From: Cyanoderma ruficeps
Lineage: Eukaryota > Chordata > Aves > Passeriformes > Timaliidae
Direction of reading: 5' to 3'
Assembly (NCBI GenBank): GCA_008694505.1
Contig: VZDJ01000041.1
Span: 5,603,956-5,667,955 of the forward strand
Length of the DNA: 64,000 nucleotides
Shown here: positions 35,178-47,100 of the stretch, piece after piece
How positions within the stretch are numbered: position 1 is the stretch's first letter
Layout: every line of letters starts with the position of its first letter
Translations under genes and position numbers: made by a program
Notes under the pieces: generated by a model
The model's input: the letters and a program-made list of their open reading frames with translations, nothing else
What the model was told of the DNA's origin: nothing
Database searches by the model: none

Positions 35178-36628
35178 TACACAAACACAAATGACTTTAT
35201 GGGACTGGAATATCAAATGATAAATTGTGAAATTCTAGGTGTAATTTCTTTGCCTTTTTATGTGGTTTTGTGATAGTGCAGACTAGTGCTTTATCTCCAC
35301 ATTCCTATGCTTATTGGATATCTGGCATGCACAGCTGTTCATGTGCTTTCTCGTGTATGTGCTTTCATTATTATGACCTATTTAACACGTGTGCTGAGGA
35401 AAAGTGAGTGGCATGTTTTTACGTATGCATTTGAACCACATGGCTCCCTGTGTGTGGATGTGAGTGTATGTATGGCTGTGTGTGATGGCCGAGAGTAGAG
35501 ATCACACGTGCAACCATGTAATTTAACATGAATTCACTATGAATGAATATCTACTTCCAGCTTTATTGTTCTTCAGTCAACACATTTGGGCATGTTGTGT
35601 TTAGAATGGGCTTGCCTGGCATTAATTTTCTGCAGCTAGTTCCCTTCAGTGTCTCATTTAAATGTACTCCATTTGCTGTGCATTTGAAGCTGAAGGCCTG
35701 TCTTACATAAAAATGTACAGCACAGCCCCACGACCTGCCCCCATGATGCCACTATTATCTGAACTTTACACGACTACCTGTCTTAAATTTTACCAGCTCT
35801 TTCTGTGACTGAAATGTATTTAAATGGTATATTCCCTGTCTACTGTTTGTTTCACGGTAATTGAGAATGTGTTCCATAGTACAGTTTTAAATGCAATATG
35901 CCAGACAACTGTTATTTCCTATTAATCATCTTAGCTGAAATAATAGAAGCACTTTAAATTTTGAATGCCAACTGTTCTTTCAAAAGCTAAATATCTTCTG
36001 TGCCTGTCTGTTCCTTTTAGTGAAGAAAAAAAAAAGGAAAGTATTGTGATGATTAGATACTTTGGGGCATCTTACAGAAACTCTACTGTTTTTCAGAATA
36101 TAATGAGACATATTATTTTCCAGGAATTGCAAGGAAATTAAAAGGAAATGTAAGTCAGCCAGGTGTGCTGCAACTCTGAAATGAGGCATAATGCTTGATG
36201 GCAGCTGAGACAGAATTGATTATTTACAGTAAAAATTTTAAAATTCCTTTTATTTTTAGCTGCGCTCCTTTTATTTATTTAAGAAAGGGGGAAAAGTGGA
36301 ATTTTGGTTTTCCAAAATTTTAGGTTCTTATTATGACTCATCATGTTAATGACAACTGGGAGATTATGCACACTTCGGGGCAAAGCCACTTGAACTCAAA
36401 GAATTTAAGTCTGCAAAGATCTCACTGTTGTAGTGGGATCTTTCAGAAATACGAAAGGCCAAGAGAGAGATCTCATTGATTCAAAGAATAGATACCTTCT
36501 TGCTTTGGAGATGGAAATGGAAAGCTACAAACTCTAAGGAAAATAACTACAATTAACTGCATAGTAATATTTTGTTCTAGATTAGTATTTCTCGAAGAAA
36601 AATGTGCAGAGCCTTTTGGAGTCTCTGA

Positions 36629-36670
36629 AATTCTGATGGTAGCTCTTTTAATTCTGATGGTAGCTCTTTT
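36629..36670. repeat. Perfect 21-bp tandem duplication
   Basis: aattctgatggtagctctttt occurs twice head-to-tail with no mismatch (36629-36649 and 36650-36670). Perfect identity in a sequence that is not low-complexity points to a recent event. The unit is a multiple of three, but no real reading frame is recognised here. Confidence 0.95.
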
Positions 36671-39600
36671 ATGGCCCATGCCTTTTTTAGTGATGTCATG
36701 GATGCTAGAGATTCAGCTTAATCCCAGTTTGAAGTTTCCTTCCCAATCAAAGGCTGAATAGGTATTGTGCTTCCTACCTTACTAAATGCTTGCTGAGATT
36801 ATCCTCTGTCACTTCCTGCTTATTATCACTGTATCCCCAAAGAACCATCCTCTCTGATGCAGTGCTTTTAGAAGTGTTATTTCATCACTGAAAAGATGAA
36901 TTCCAAATGAAAAGGCACTCTCTACAGAAATAACATTTCATCTCAGGAAGATAAAAGGAGCTGCCTGTGGCTAGGTCTGGATTGTGCTACTTTTCTTGCA
37001 CTTCCCTATTGATTTTTGAGCTTCAGGCCTTCTCTTGGCTTAAAAAGGGGGATAATGTGAATTCATTGAGGCTGTGACCATAGAAAGAAATGACAGTCTG
37101 AGATGGAGATAAAGACTGAATCTTGGGGCACAAGATGGTGTTTGGAGAGAATCAGGGGCCAAGGAGAAAGGAGAAAGCAGGATGAAGAGCAAAATGGAAA
37201 GAATGTGAGGTTGAGCCTTAAAGGACTTGTTCAAATTGTGGTCATACATGGTAAACTTGTGTCCTGTCCCACTGAAGCAGTGCCATGAACTGTCTTCTTT
37301 CCAATTTACACTAACAACCAAGTTTGGACTCTTCGATTCCAACAAAACTGGTTTGGCTTCTGTACAGTCTGAGAAAAAAATATCCTCCTGCAGTCAGACT
37401 GTTCAGGCACACACTATTCGTAAGGCAAAAAGTGCTTTGACCTTGTAGCAGCTCTAAATCAACACGCTGGGTTGACAAGGGAATTTCTGTGAAGGGAAGA
37501 TGGACATAAAAACTCACAAGCTCATTAACTGAAACAGAATTACAAATGCTCAGATATTATGCACCCCTTCATTCATCTCTGCCCTGAGCTGTGAATACCC
37601 TAAACTGCAGCAAGGCCATCTCCCATATGAGTGCAGTTGTACCTAGACTTTGCTGCCAAATGGAACCAGGTAGGTCATCCTACTTTGTGGTACTGTCCCT
37701 GAGGAAAAATCTGCTACTGAGAAGTGATTTCTCTGCAATACTGTAAATAGCAAAGAGCACTTAAGATGTATTGGCAATATTTTGCTTTCCTTGAGACACA
37801 GCACCTCCCTCAGCCTTCCCCTCTCCCACCATCTTCCAACTGATTTTCACGTCTGGCACAGTTAGGGTGATTTAGTTGTGTCTCTGGTGGGTTTATGAGG
37901 ATTAGATTGTGTCAAAAACATGCTGAAAGATGTTTTTTTACTGAAAAAAAATAGTTGGCAATAAAGAAGCCAATGTTTTCTCCCAGCTAGGTGTCATGAG
38001 ATGCCTGGCTTCTACTTCTCAAGGCTCCCTGATATGCCCAACTTCTGAGGCTAACACATTCCTGATTCTGACTGAATTAATGGCTCTCTAGGTACTCTAG
38101 CTCACACTTGCATTGGTTTCACAGCAGCTGGCAGTCGGGATGGTTGACACTTTTCCCCAAACCTTTTTTTGAAAATTCCTTTTGTCAAAAATTCGGCATT
38201 TTTTAATGCCAAAAGGGTTTTCCATTACGCCATCCACATGCAAGATTCCTGTTTCAGAATGGGGCATTTCTGACTGGGGGAAGAACACACTTCCGTTGTG
38301 GTGCATGAAGCATTGGTGATGTGTGTGCTGGTTCTCTCAGGCTTCCTAGCTGGTATGTGAAAGTGTGGAGCTGAAGCAAGGATGCTCAGTGTCTGAGTTT
38401 TCACAGGTCTACCTTTACAGTCAAATATGGCTTTTACAGTGAAAAAAATGTATTTTTATTCAACACATGTGTGTCCTTCAGTTTTCTCACTGCAGGTTAG
38501 CACAAAGAAGCCATAGCACAGGCATGAAGTCGTCCATTGTACCAGGGCCTGTGCCAGCTCCAAGAAGAATATATCCTGGGAAAACTGGGAAGCAGCGTAA
38601 AGGCTTGAGGTCTGTTAGTCTCATGCCAAGAAGCTGGTGCTTCTGGACATCTGCTTTGGCTTCATAGGAACTGTTACTAAAATGGTACAAATTAGAGACA
38701 TCTCAGAGATACTTCAATCACAATCTAGTCCTAGATCCCCTGAACTAGGGAACTGCAAGATTTTTTTCCATTTGATGATCAAATCAGCATTAAATAGATA
38801 TAAGACAGACTTCATGAACTGAGAAACATACCCAAGTGTAAATTAAAGAATGGGACAATTTAAAGTAAGATATTTGTTCTAAAAACACACACAGTTGTTA
38901 AAAAAAGTTATCACTTTTGACAATCTTCATTATAGAGCAGTTCTAGCCTGGGTTGGGTCCTGACTGGAATTCATGCTCTAAAATGTGAGATGAAGTGAGT
39001 CCTTGCACAAAAAGTTTGGAATAGAAGTTTAAAGTGCTGCAACAGATAAAGAAAGGCAGGAGGATTTATGTGATATTGTACTGATTTTGATCACTAACAC
39101 ACAGAGGTCTTACCTCACACACCTACTAAACAGCTCAGAAAAGAAAGAAGGAAGATTTGAAAGCCTAACTTGGAAGGGTAGCAGAGGAGAGGCATGTTTA
39201 CTAACTGAGGAGGACAGCATTTGCATCACAACCTTTATTCAATATTTTACTTTTTCTTATTTTTCCATGTGTAGCCGTAAGCCTTATGCTCTGGTGATCA
39301 CTCAAACCCTGATCTGAATCCTTAAAACAATTCCTGACATAGTTTTGGCTCATACCAATTCCTCTGGCAATTCCTGAGCACAGGAATCAAGCTAGGCCAG
39401 GAACCAGTCCCAGTAAAAACTGTGGAGAAGTCCATGGTCTTTGGAAGCTGAGAATGGACAGATGCACTCCATGCAGTTGGTCAGTGAGTGGTCCTGGGAG
39501 CAGTAGATAGCTGTAGCCTGTATTCACAATGCAGCTCACCCTGGCTCCAGTCACACTTGGAAATGGGCCAGTGCTCTCTGTATTAGATCTCAGGGTGTAA

Positions 39601-40323
39601 AACAAAGGACTCCTGTTATGGCTCGCTGCCTGGAAATGTTGATTTGAGGGAGAGACTTGTACCACATCGATAGCCTACAGCTGAAAAAGGGACAGAATTC
39701 AATTCTCCCGTGTCTTCAGCCTAAGTTCTCACTTTCTTTCTATTTCTTTCCCTTATTATTGACTGGCAAGTAGACGCAAAAATTATCTCATCTGGAAGAG
39801 AAGATGTAGGTGTTTTTCTGTCCTCCCTGGAATAGTCAGTTGATGATTCTCACATGTAAAACACCTGAATGCGGAGAGGAGCAGACCCCTTCTCATCTCA
39901 CACTTTTCTAATTGTCACCAGTTATTTTTTTACTTACTTCAGTGCCTTAATCAACTGACCATAGATTCAGTCTCTACTTGCTTGTTCTCTTGCTTGTACA
40001 ATTCTTACAATTTTTTCTTGTATGTTGGCTTATTTCAACAGAGGCTTCAGAAAATGAATTACAGAGCAAGTCTTTTGAACTGAGGTGGGTTGCTCAGGGG
40101 TTAGAATATTTCCTGCAAGATAAGATTTGTGAATTCAAAGTGCCTTTGAAGTGCTACAACCACTTCATAGGTGTTGCTTTTTCCAAAACCATGGGCATTC
40201 CCGTAATCACCAGATACTAGTTGTGAGAAGAGTTTTTCTGCTGGGACATAAACCAAACACCAGGGTAGTAAAGCTGAGTTTGTGTGTGATACAGGCTATA
40301 GGCTTTTTAAGCACATAGTATTT
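36671..40323. other. Unique non-coding sequence, no gene recognised
   Basis: About 3.6 kb of ordinary AT-rich sequence with short open frames on both strands. No convincing exon, repeat family or CpG cluster was found. Confidence 0.55.
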
Positions 40324-41520
40324 TGTATCATAGAACCACAGAAACATTTAGGTCAGAAGGTAATCTCCTAGTGCATCTCCCCACTCAGGGCAGGGCCAAC
40401 TTCCTAAGTTAGGTCAGCTTGCTCACGGCCTTGTACAGGTGAGTACTTTGGATCTCAAAGAAATGAGAACCCACTATTCTCAGGGCCCCTCATCCAGTGC
40501 TCCACCACCTTTATTAAAATGTCCCTTTCTGAAGTGTGTGGTAATTTACTGCATTTTGTCCTTATATTGCGCACCTCTGAGAATTGCCCTCTATGATCCA
40601 TTTAAGGCAGTGGAGGACAATCCTCTTTATGCCTTTTTTCTCCAGCTAAATAATTCCAGTTCCTTTAACTTCTCTCTTCTATGCTTTACAGCCATTATTC
40701 TCTCTTTGGTCCTCCAGAGAACTCTCTCTGGTTTGCCTTGTATTAAAGGGTCTCAAACCATAGGGAATATTCCAGAAAAGAGCTCATGAGTGGTAAGTAA
40801 AAGGAAAAAAACACTGCCTTTGACTTCTTGATTGTCTTCCTGCTGCAATAATAATCCACACATTCATGTTCAACTTGTTCACCATGATCCTCCAGAATAT
40901 TTTCTGTGGAGCTGCCATCTAACCAGACAGGTCCCAGCCTCTGTTGCTGCATGAGGTTATTCCATCTTAGGTGGACTTTGTGCTTGCCTTTCTTCAGCAT
41001 CTGGTTCATATGCCTGGTTCATTTCTCCAGACTGGTTTCATACGCTGCCTTCCAGCATGTCAGCAGCTTCCTCCAGTTTGATGTCATCCATGAGGGTGCT
41101 AAGGGTGCCTTTCTTCACATCACTCAGGTTGCTGTTAGATATACTGCCCCAGAACTGAATCCAGAACACACTCATTATTGGCCCCCAGCTGTACTTTGCA
41201 CCATTGAGTACAACCCTTCAAGCACAACAGTCCAGCAGTTCTTCCCCCCAACCTTGTGTCCATCCATCTCCTCACATCTCCTCAGCTGAGGACACTGTGA
41301 AAGAATATTTCCAAAGCCTTATGGAAATCAAGGTAAATTTACTGTTCTCTCCTTATCAAGTTCAAGTCTTTCGTCACAGGTGGCAATCAGGCTGAACAAA
41401 CATAATTTTCCTTTGGTAATTCTGTGCAGACGGTTTCCAATCATTTAATACCCTTCACGCACCAGGGAAAGGCTTCCACATGCTGTTACTTATCATGTCC
41501 TATACTGCATCCCTCTTCTG
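40324..41520 (-). mobile_element. CR1 LINE, long degenerate 3' fragment, minus strand
   Basis: It begins tcatagaaccacagaaac, a diverged reverse complement of a CR1 3' end. CR1-like landmarks follow: ggtcctccagagaactctc, ttggcccccagctgtac, ccattgagtacaaccc, ttatggaaatcaaggtaaa and ggcaatcaggctgaacaaac. These correspond to progressively more upstream parts of the reverse-transcriptase ORF on the minus strand. At about 1.2 kb it is the longest CR1 copy here. Divergence and many stops show it is old and inactive. The boundary near 41520 is approximate, as similarity fades before the A-rich run. Family assignment is from memory of CR1 structure, not from alignment. Confidence 0.88.
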
Positions 41521-41576
41521 AAAANAAAAAAAAAAAAAAAAAAAAACCAACAAAAAAAAACCAAACAAAAAACTCC
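41521..41576. repeat. Poly(A) and AAACC-type stretch with an ambiguous base
   Basis: Four A, one N at 41525, then about 21 uninterrupted A, followed by ccaac, A9, ccaaac and A6. The N marks an unresolved base in the homopolymer. The run lies at the upstream end of the minus-strand CR1, not its 3' end, so it is not that element's tail. It could be the tail of another decayed retroposon or simple expansion. Confidence 0.85.
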
Positions 41577-42271
41577 CAAAACTTTGGAAACAACAGTAAC
41601 TTCTTTCCAGCATCTGAGGCAGTGATTTTATTGTGTTAAAATGTTAACATAATTAAATTTCCACAAATGCAGTGAGGAGAATAACAATGTTGGGTATTTA
41701 TTTTCAGTCTTGATGGTTATGTGTAATTTACAGTATTAAAAGGGTTAACAAGCAGGCTTTGTGCTGTTTCTCATTAGGGAGAGTTCAGTATTCAGCTTTC
41801 AGGCTTAAAGGCTATCTCATATCATATGTATACTGCCACATATGTAATTTGTTGGGTAGGACTGGTTACATTGTGGAGATGGCATAGAAATTCCTAACAA
41901 TCTTTGCTGCCCATAATAGCTTTCCAGAAGACAGAACATAATGCTGCCCATGCACGTTAAAACTTTGGATGAGCTAATATGAAATACTTCTGCTGTTCTA
42001 ATTTCCTCTTGTGTATATTTTTTCCTGGCTCAGACTCAGTGACCTAATTCTTTTCTTCATTCTGTTCAAGGTTTTTGATTTTTTCCAAGCTAGTCACATT
42101 GGACTCTTCTCCATTGTGGAAATTGTGCCTTTATTTCTGTTCTGTATTAGCATGTTATTTCTATTTTGTATGGCATAGTTGCACTGACTGCCCTGTTGCT
42201 CTGTCTCCAGACCTGAGGGTGGATACTAATAATTGTATCATGGCATCTCCCAAAAAGGGTGACCAAGACAT

Positions 42272-42300
42272 CCTAGTGGATATAGTTCTTGTCCACTAGG
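42272..42300. repeat. 9-bp inverted repeat, 11-nt loop
   Basis: cctagtgga (42272-42280) and tccactagg (42292-42300) are perfect reverse complements. A modest hairpin, possible by chance. Confidence 0.75.
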
Positions 42301-42733
42301 GAGTTATTGCAAGCCCACAGGAAGATCTTATAGAGTTTACATTGAAAAGATCCCATTTAAAAAGTAGCACCTAAAAGAAAGTTGTTTGCTTTCCTAGTCT
42401 CTTGACTGGAAAGATGAACCAGTCAGTGTTTCTTTATCTTGTTTTTGAAAACTACATGAAGGTTTGTTCAAAACCCTTTTTCACAAGTTATGTATGGTGC
42501 TACATTTAACTAAACAAAACACACAAACTAAAGGCTCATTAGTTTTCATAACTGTGAAGTTCTCAAGCTAGTATGTGCACGTCTCCCAGCTAGACTGAGG
42601 CATGCTTAGGCTGGTTCAAAGGCATGTAGAGAGCAGACCCAGCAGTTTCTCTGTCTTTGATTCTGATTCAAGTGCACTTTTTTCATTCCTGTGCATAAAG
42701 AAGGTTGACAAAAGGACACCCTTAGGTTTTTGG

Positions 42734-42748
42734 TTTTTTTTTTTTTTT
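42734..42748. repeat. T15 homopolymer
   Basis: Fifteen consecutive T preceded by a gttttt run. Its exact length is likely uncertain in the assembly. Confidence 0.9.
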
Positions 42749-44071
42749 CATTCAGTAGCACTTCTGGACATCTATTTATTTTTTTGTGTTGTATTTCTCA
42801 GTAGTTACTATGCTGTGGTTTCTTAGGGCTACCTTAATAAATATCTGCTTTCAGACTCAGACTTTTATTGTAAGCAGATTTTGTGCATTTGCAAAATAAA
42901 CTCCATGGCACCACTCATAGGCTTAGTGTATTAAACATGACATAGATTGTTTTAAACAATCTTCCTGTCTTGGTATGAACACTGTAATCACTGTTTATCT
43001 GATGAGAGAGAGGATTGTTCCAGTCGAGAAATAAAAATACCCAAAATTATGAATGTGGGTTTGGAGCTTTAGCCTAGAAATTAAATGCATCTTTTCCATT
43101 GAAGTGATATAGAAATGAATTTCTGTAACTTTAGTTGCAAGTTATACATATGAGAAACTGTTTGCTTGATCTGTCTTCATGCAGGCAATACAATTTCTTG
43201 AGCTGAAGAAGGCTGTGTACTTGGACCCTGTCAGAGGCTGACTTCTCTAGTAAAAGGCCAGATTTTCCACATTCCTGCAGACATAAAAGAGCAAATAAGC
43301 TGCCTGTCACAAGTGCTTTACTACCTTTAATTCTCAAGCCTTCCTGTCAATCTAACTGTTATTTCATGGCTCTGCTTCTTCAGCCAGTCTTACTAGCACT
43401 CCTTGTCAGCAGAGTCTCAGAGTTTCCTTATGTGCTGGTGTGTATTTGTACACATTTTAATTTAAGAGGAGCAGAGACCTCCTGGTTTGTCACCAAGACA
43501 GCACTGAGGAACTCCTGCACCACTTTAATTTTGGGAACTTTTCAAAAAGAGGATGGCAGAGAAGTCTCCTAGGTATTTTCTTCAGAACACTGTACTATTC
43601 CTTTTACTGCTGGCATTAAAAAATACTGTAGAAAAGGTATTTTTCATTAAAGGTAAAATCCAGGAACACATGCAACTCTCTGGTTTTGCTTTGCTTCTGA
43701 ATGATGAAACCAGAGTATGTATTAAAAGGCTTCTCACATTACTTACAGAACAAAAGCAACTAAGTTGCTGGCTTCTTAAAAAAAAGGGAAAAGAAAGTCT
43801 TGAGATGAAAGAGAGTTATATTTACCTCACTCATAAAAACTTTTATTTTTGACTGGTTGGGGTTATTTTCTTTTGGTTGAACTCTTGGAAAAGTGCAATT
43901 TCATTTCAAGACTTTTTGGTTCATATCACAAAGTTAATTTTATTAAGCAATAAGACCAGACAGGGCTTGAATTATTGTGTGATAATTTATGCTTAGGTGC
44001 ATTCTCAGGCATGAGCCTGCAGGCTGAGTGCTGCAAGTCCCAGAGTGTTTCACATAAATTATGTTGTAGTT

Positions 44072-44130
44072 AAAAAAAAGCAAAACAAACCCTAAAAACC
44101 AAAGCAAAAACCAAACTAAGAAAAGGAAAA
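44072..44130. repeat. A-rich AAACC-type low-complexity stretch
   Basis: A run of A8, caaaacaaaccc, taaaaacc, aaagcaaaaacc and aaac blocks, with almost no T. It resembles the stretches at 17248, 41547 and 54861. Confidence 0.7.
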
Positions 44131-47100
44131 TATGCTGCAAGGGTCTGTGCTTTACAGAGGCCATCACCTCAGAGCCCAGACAGCGTCTATCCTTGGCTGT
44201 TGGAGTTGCAGGGAAGAGTTCAGCATCTATTGCTGTGTGATGTTTTGGGGAAGGCTCCTCCTGTCCCTGCTCCAGGGGTGGGTAGGCATGCTGCTGCTCT
44301 GCCAGGTCTTTGCCCTGCCCAGGACCCTTCTCCAGGATCTCTGGCACTCAAGATGCAGGGAGAATGAGGCCTAAAAAAGTTGAATCATGAACTTGAACTT
44401 TGCTGGTGGGTGAATGCTGGGATACCTGAGATTACTACAGCTGGGGTTCAAAAAGCACATAGTGAAATACAGGACAGCTGGTAGCCAACACACTTGATGG
44501 AGGGGATCCAGTTACTGAATGAATTCCCACCTGAATAGTTACCTGAATTTTTAACAGAAGTTTGGCTAAGCTTCCATCTCACTGTTAGACTAAGCCCCCT
44601 ATCTAGTGAAGGACATGCAAATCTTCTTTGGAGAAAAACTTTTCATGACAAGATTGTCACTCACAACATTGACTACTTTGTTTACCCACTCTGAAAAAAA
44701 TGGTCTGAAAATCACCTACAGCAAACAACTCAACCAAACAGAAACAGAAAATATAAAACCAACAATGAAAAAATGAATACTCCTCAGGAAACAAAGTTAA
44801 ATCATCCCTTGAACAGTATTTTAATGGAAAAAGAAAAGCACAGGCTGTTTCTTGGCTCAAGAAAAGTTTTAACATCTCTTCGGATTAATTTTTTTAGTTT
44901 TGAAGGGAGTAAGGTATTATTACCTGGGGAAGAGTGAGCAATATATTGATAAAAAGATAACTCTTGGACGTAAAGCAGAAAGAGAGAAGATAGAAAATAC
45001 TGAGTGTTGAAGGCTGTGATGATTTTTGGAACTTCAGATGATATTTGCCATCAACTTGAGAAGTGAGCAAGCAACAAGATCATTCGTTCTGTGAATAAAA
45101 TGTGCACAAAAATGTTCCCTTAATGACCATGGGAGTCCAGCAGCAAAATCACCCATGCGGTAGCACTGAAACCAATGGAGAATAAGTTGTAAAATATTTT
45201 GAATAATTATTTTGGGTTGGATTTTTTTGGGCTTTGGCTGTTTATTTTTTTTGGTGGAGAAAGCTAAAGGGAGGACAACACATCAGCAAGGTTAGTCTGT
45301 ACCCCATAATTTAAGTTAAAGATTCAGTTGTTGGAGCAGGGCTAACACGCTTGAGCTAAAACCTCCAAAATCTCAGCTGAATGCCCTAAGCAGAATATTT
45401 TAGCTGTTGAACTCTTGAAACTCTTGAACCCTCAACAATCTGAACTCTAAAAATATGTCCTGCTGAGAATTTAATCCAAGAAAACAAGTTTCCATAAAGA
45501 GATTGGTTTTGAAGAAAAAGATTTCGAGTAAAGTTCAAGTTTTAAAAGTAATACTTAGAGAACCCTCACCCTAACTCAGACGGAAAGAAGACACAATAAA
45601 CAATATTGGAATTTTCTGGAAGAGCCAATGACTCTTGTGCTACCAGACTAGCAAAGAATGAGCAACCCAGGGAGAGCAGAAGAGAGCCCTCCCTTCACTC
45701 ACTTGGTCCTGCCCTCACTGTAACTGCGGCTGGTTCTCATGCAACATCACAGCCTGCTCATACAGCTTCCTGTGCTTCCTTAAACCTCTTGAGATGCTGA
45801 GTCCAATATGTAATCGACATCTACACTTAAGACCAAATATAGTCCTCACTGCAAGGTTGTCTCCATGGCATGTACGTGCCGCTGACTCTGTGTAGGCAAC
45901 GATGAAAAACCTGGCGTTTCTTTTTTTCCCCCTATTTCAGATTGATCTTTTGAAGTCAGGCTCTCTTTATAGCTGTCTGTGCATTTTTGAAAATCCCTTC
46001 CCTGGAGTTCTTATTTGTCCATTTCCTATCTTTATGCTCCTTTCCTCCTCCATATGAATGTAATCCAATTTGTTTGCTGAGCTGCTTGAACAGAGCACTG
46101 ACTGCTGGCAACTTCCGTCGTACTTCACTATATCTTCAGTGTCGTGGCTAAGAATTTGGTCACCACAGAGCACAGTTCAGAGCTGATGCCAGCCACTAGT
46201 GACCATAAACCCCTCGATCTAGTTGTCATTGCTGTGAATTGCAGTTTACAACTCACTGTTTCTTTTGTGAGCACATACAGCAACAGTGAATAAAGGAGAA
46301 GCAGGTGGTCCTCTGTGGTGTTCCTCATTGTTTCCTGTTACCTTCCTAGAGACCCAAATGCATGTTTTTATCAGTTCAATTTCAGTAATGATTTTGGTTC
46401 CTAGAGAGTCTCACTCAGCGTGGGAAGTGGGGAACATTGTATTCCATTCCTGACTCCACTGTGGATGCTGGATCAAGCACAGGGAATTCCTTAAAATATC
46501 CCTTGCCACTTCTGGAAAGTGCTTTGAGATGTCCAGTTGAAAACTGCCACCAAAGAACTAGGTGTTACTAATCAATACTTTTTACAGGTGGATATTTTCA
46601 AAGTGTTTCAATTTTACCTGCCCTCCCCCCAGAATATACACAGAGAGGGCAGAAGAGGAGTGAGAACAAGAGAGAAAGAAATCTGCTGTAGAACAAAGGT
46701 TGATCAGGAACTGAACAAAAGCTGCTGCCCCTCATTGAGCATTCTTGGTTTTGTCGTGCCAAATCCATTCCTCATGCAAACCCGTTGCCTCGGGATGTTG
46801 TTAGGTGCTGTGGACACAGTGTATCTGTCAATCCTGAAGACTTTATTATTTATATAATTGTACAATTTCTGGCAATTGGCTGGAGAAGAAAAATTTAAAG
46901 GAAACATTTTCCAGTGACCTATTTATAACAACTTTAACCTGCAAAAGATGTGGGGCCTAATGGTTCCTCCTTTAAACACGCATTGTTTCAGAGTGGACTC
47001 TAATCTCTATTTCCTTGATTGATAGGGCCATAATGCCTGGAAAAGAGAGGAATGGATGAGCCAATCAGAAATAAAGACCCAAGAAAAGGTCAAAATGGTG

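Larger units (their letters stand above)
29681..36628. other. Unique non-coding sequence, no gene recognised
   Basis: About 7 kb with scattered open frames up to about 150 codons (33438-33890, plus), none recognisable. Telomere-like units at 30892, an inverted repeat at 34393 and an AC repeat at 35163 are listed separately. Sequence around 35540-35720 and 36170-36370 looks balanced and repeat-free, as conserved enhancers often do, but this cannot be shown without alignment. Confidence 0.5.

Noticed and set aside
43943..44374. GC-richer patch with opposing open frames of 134 and 80 codons
   Set aside because: The minus frame's hydrophobic run is a translation of the A-rich low-complexity tract; frames on both strands are open because stops are rare in the GC-rich part.
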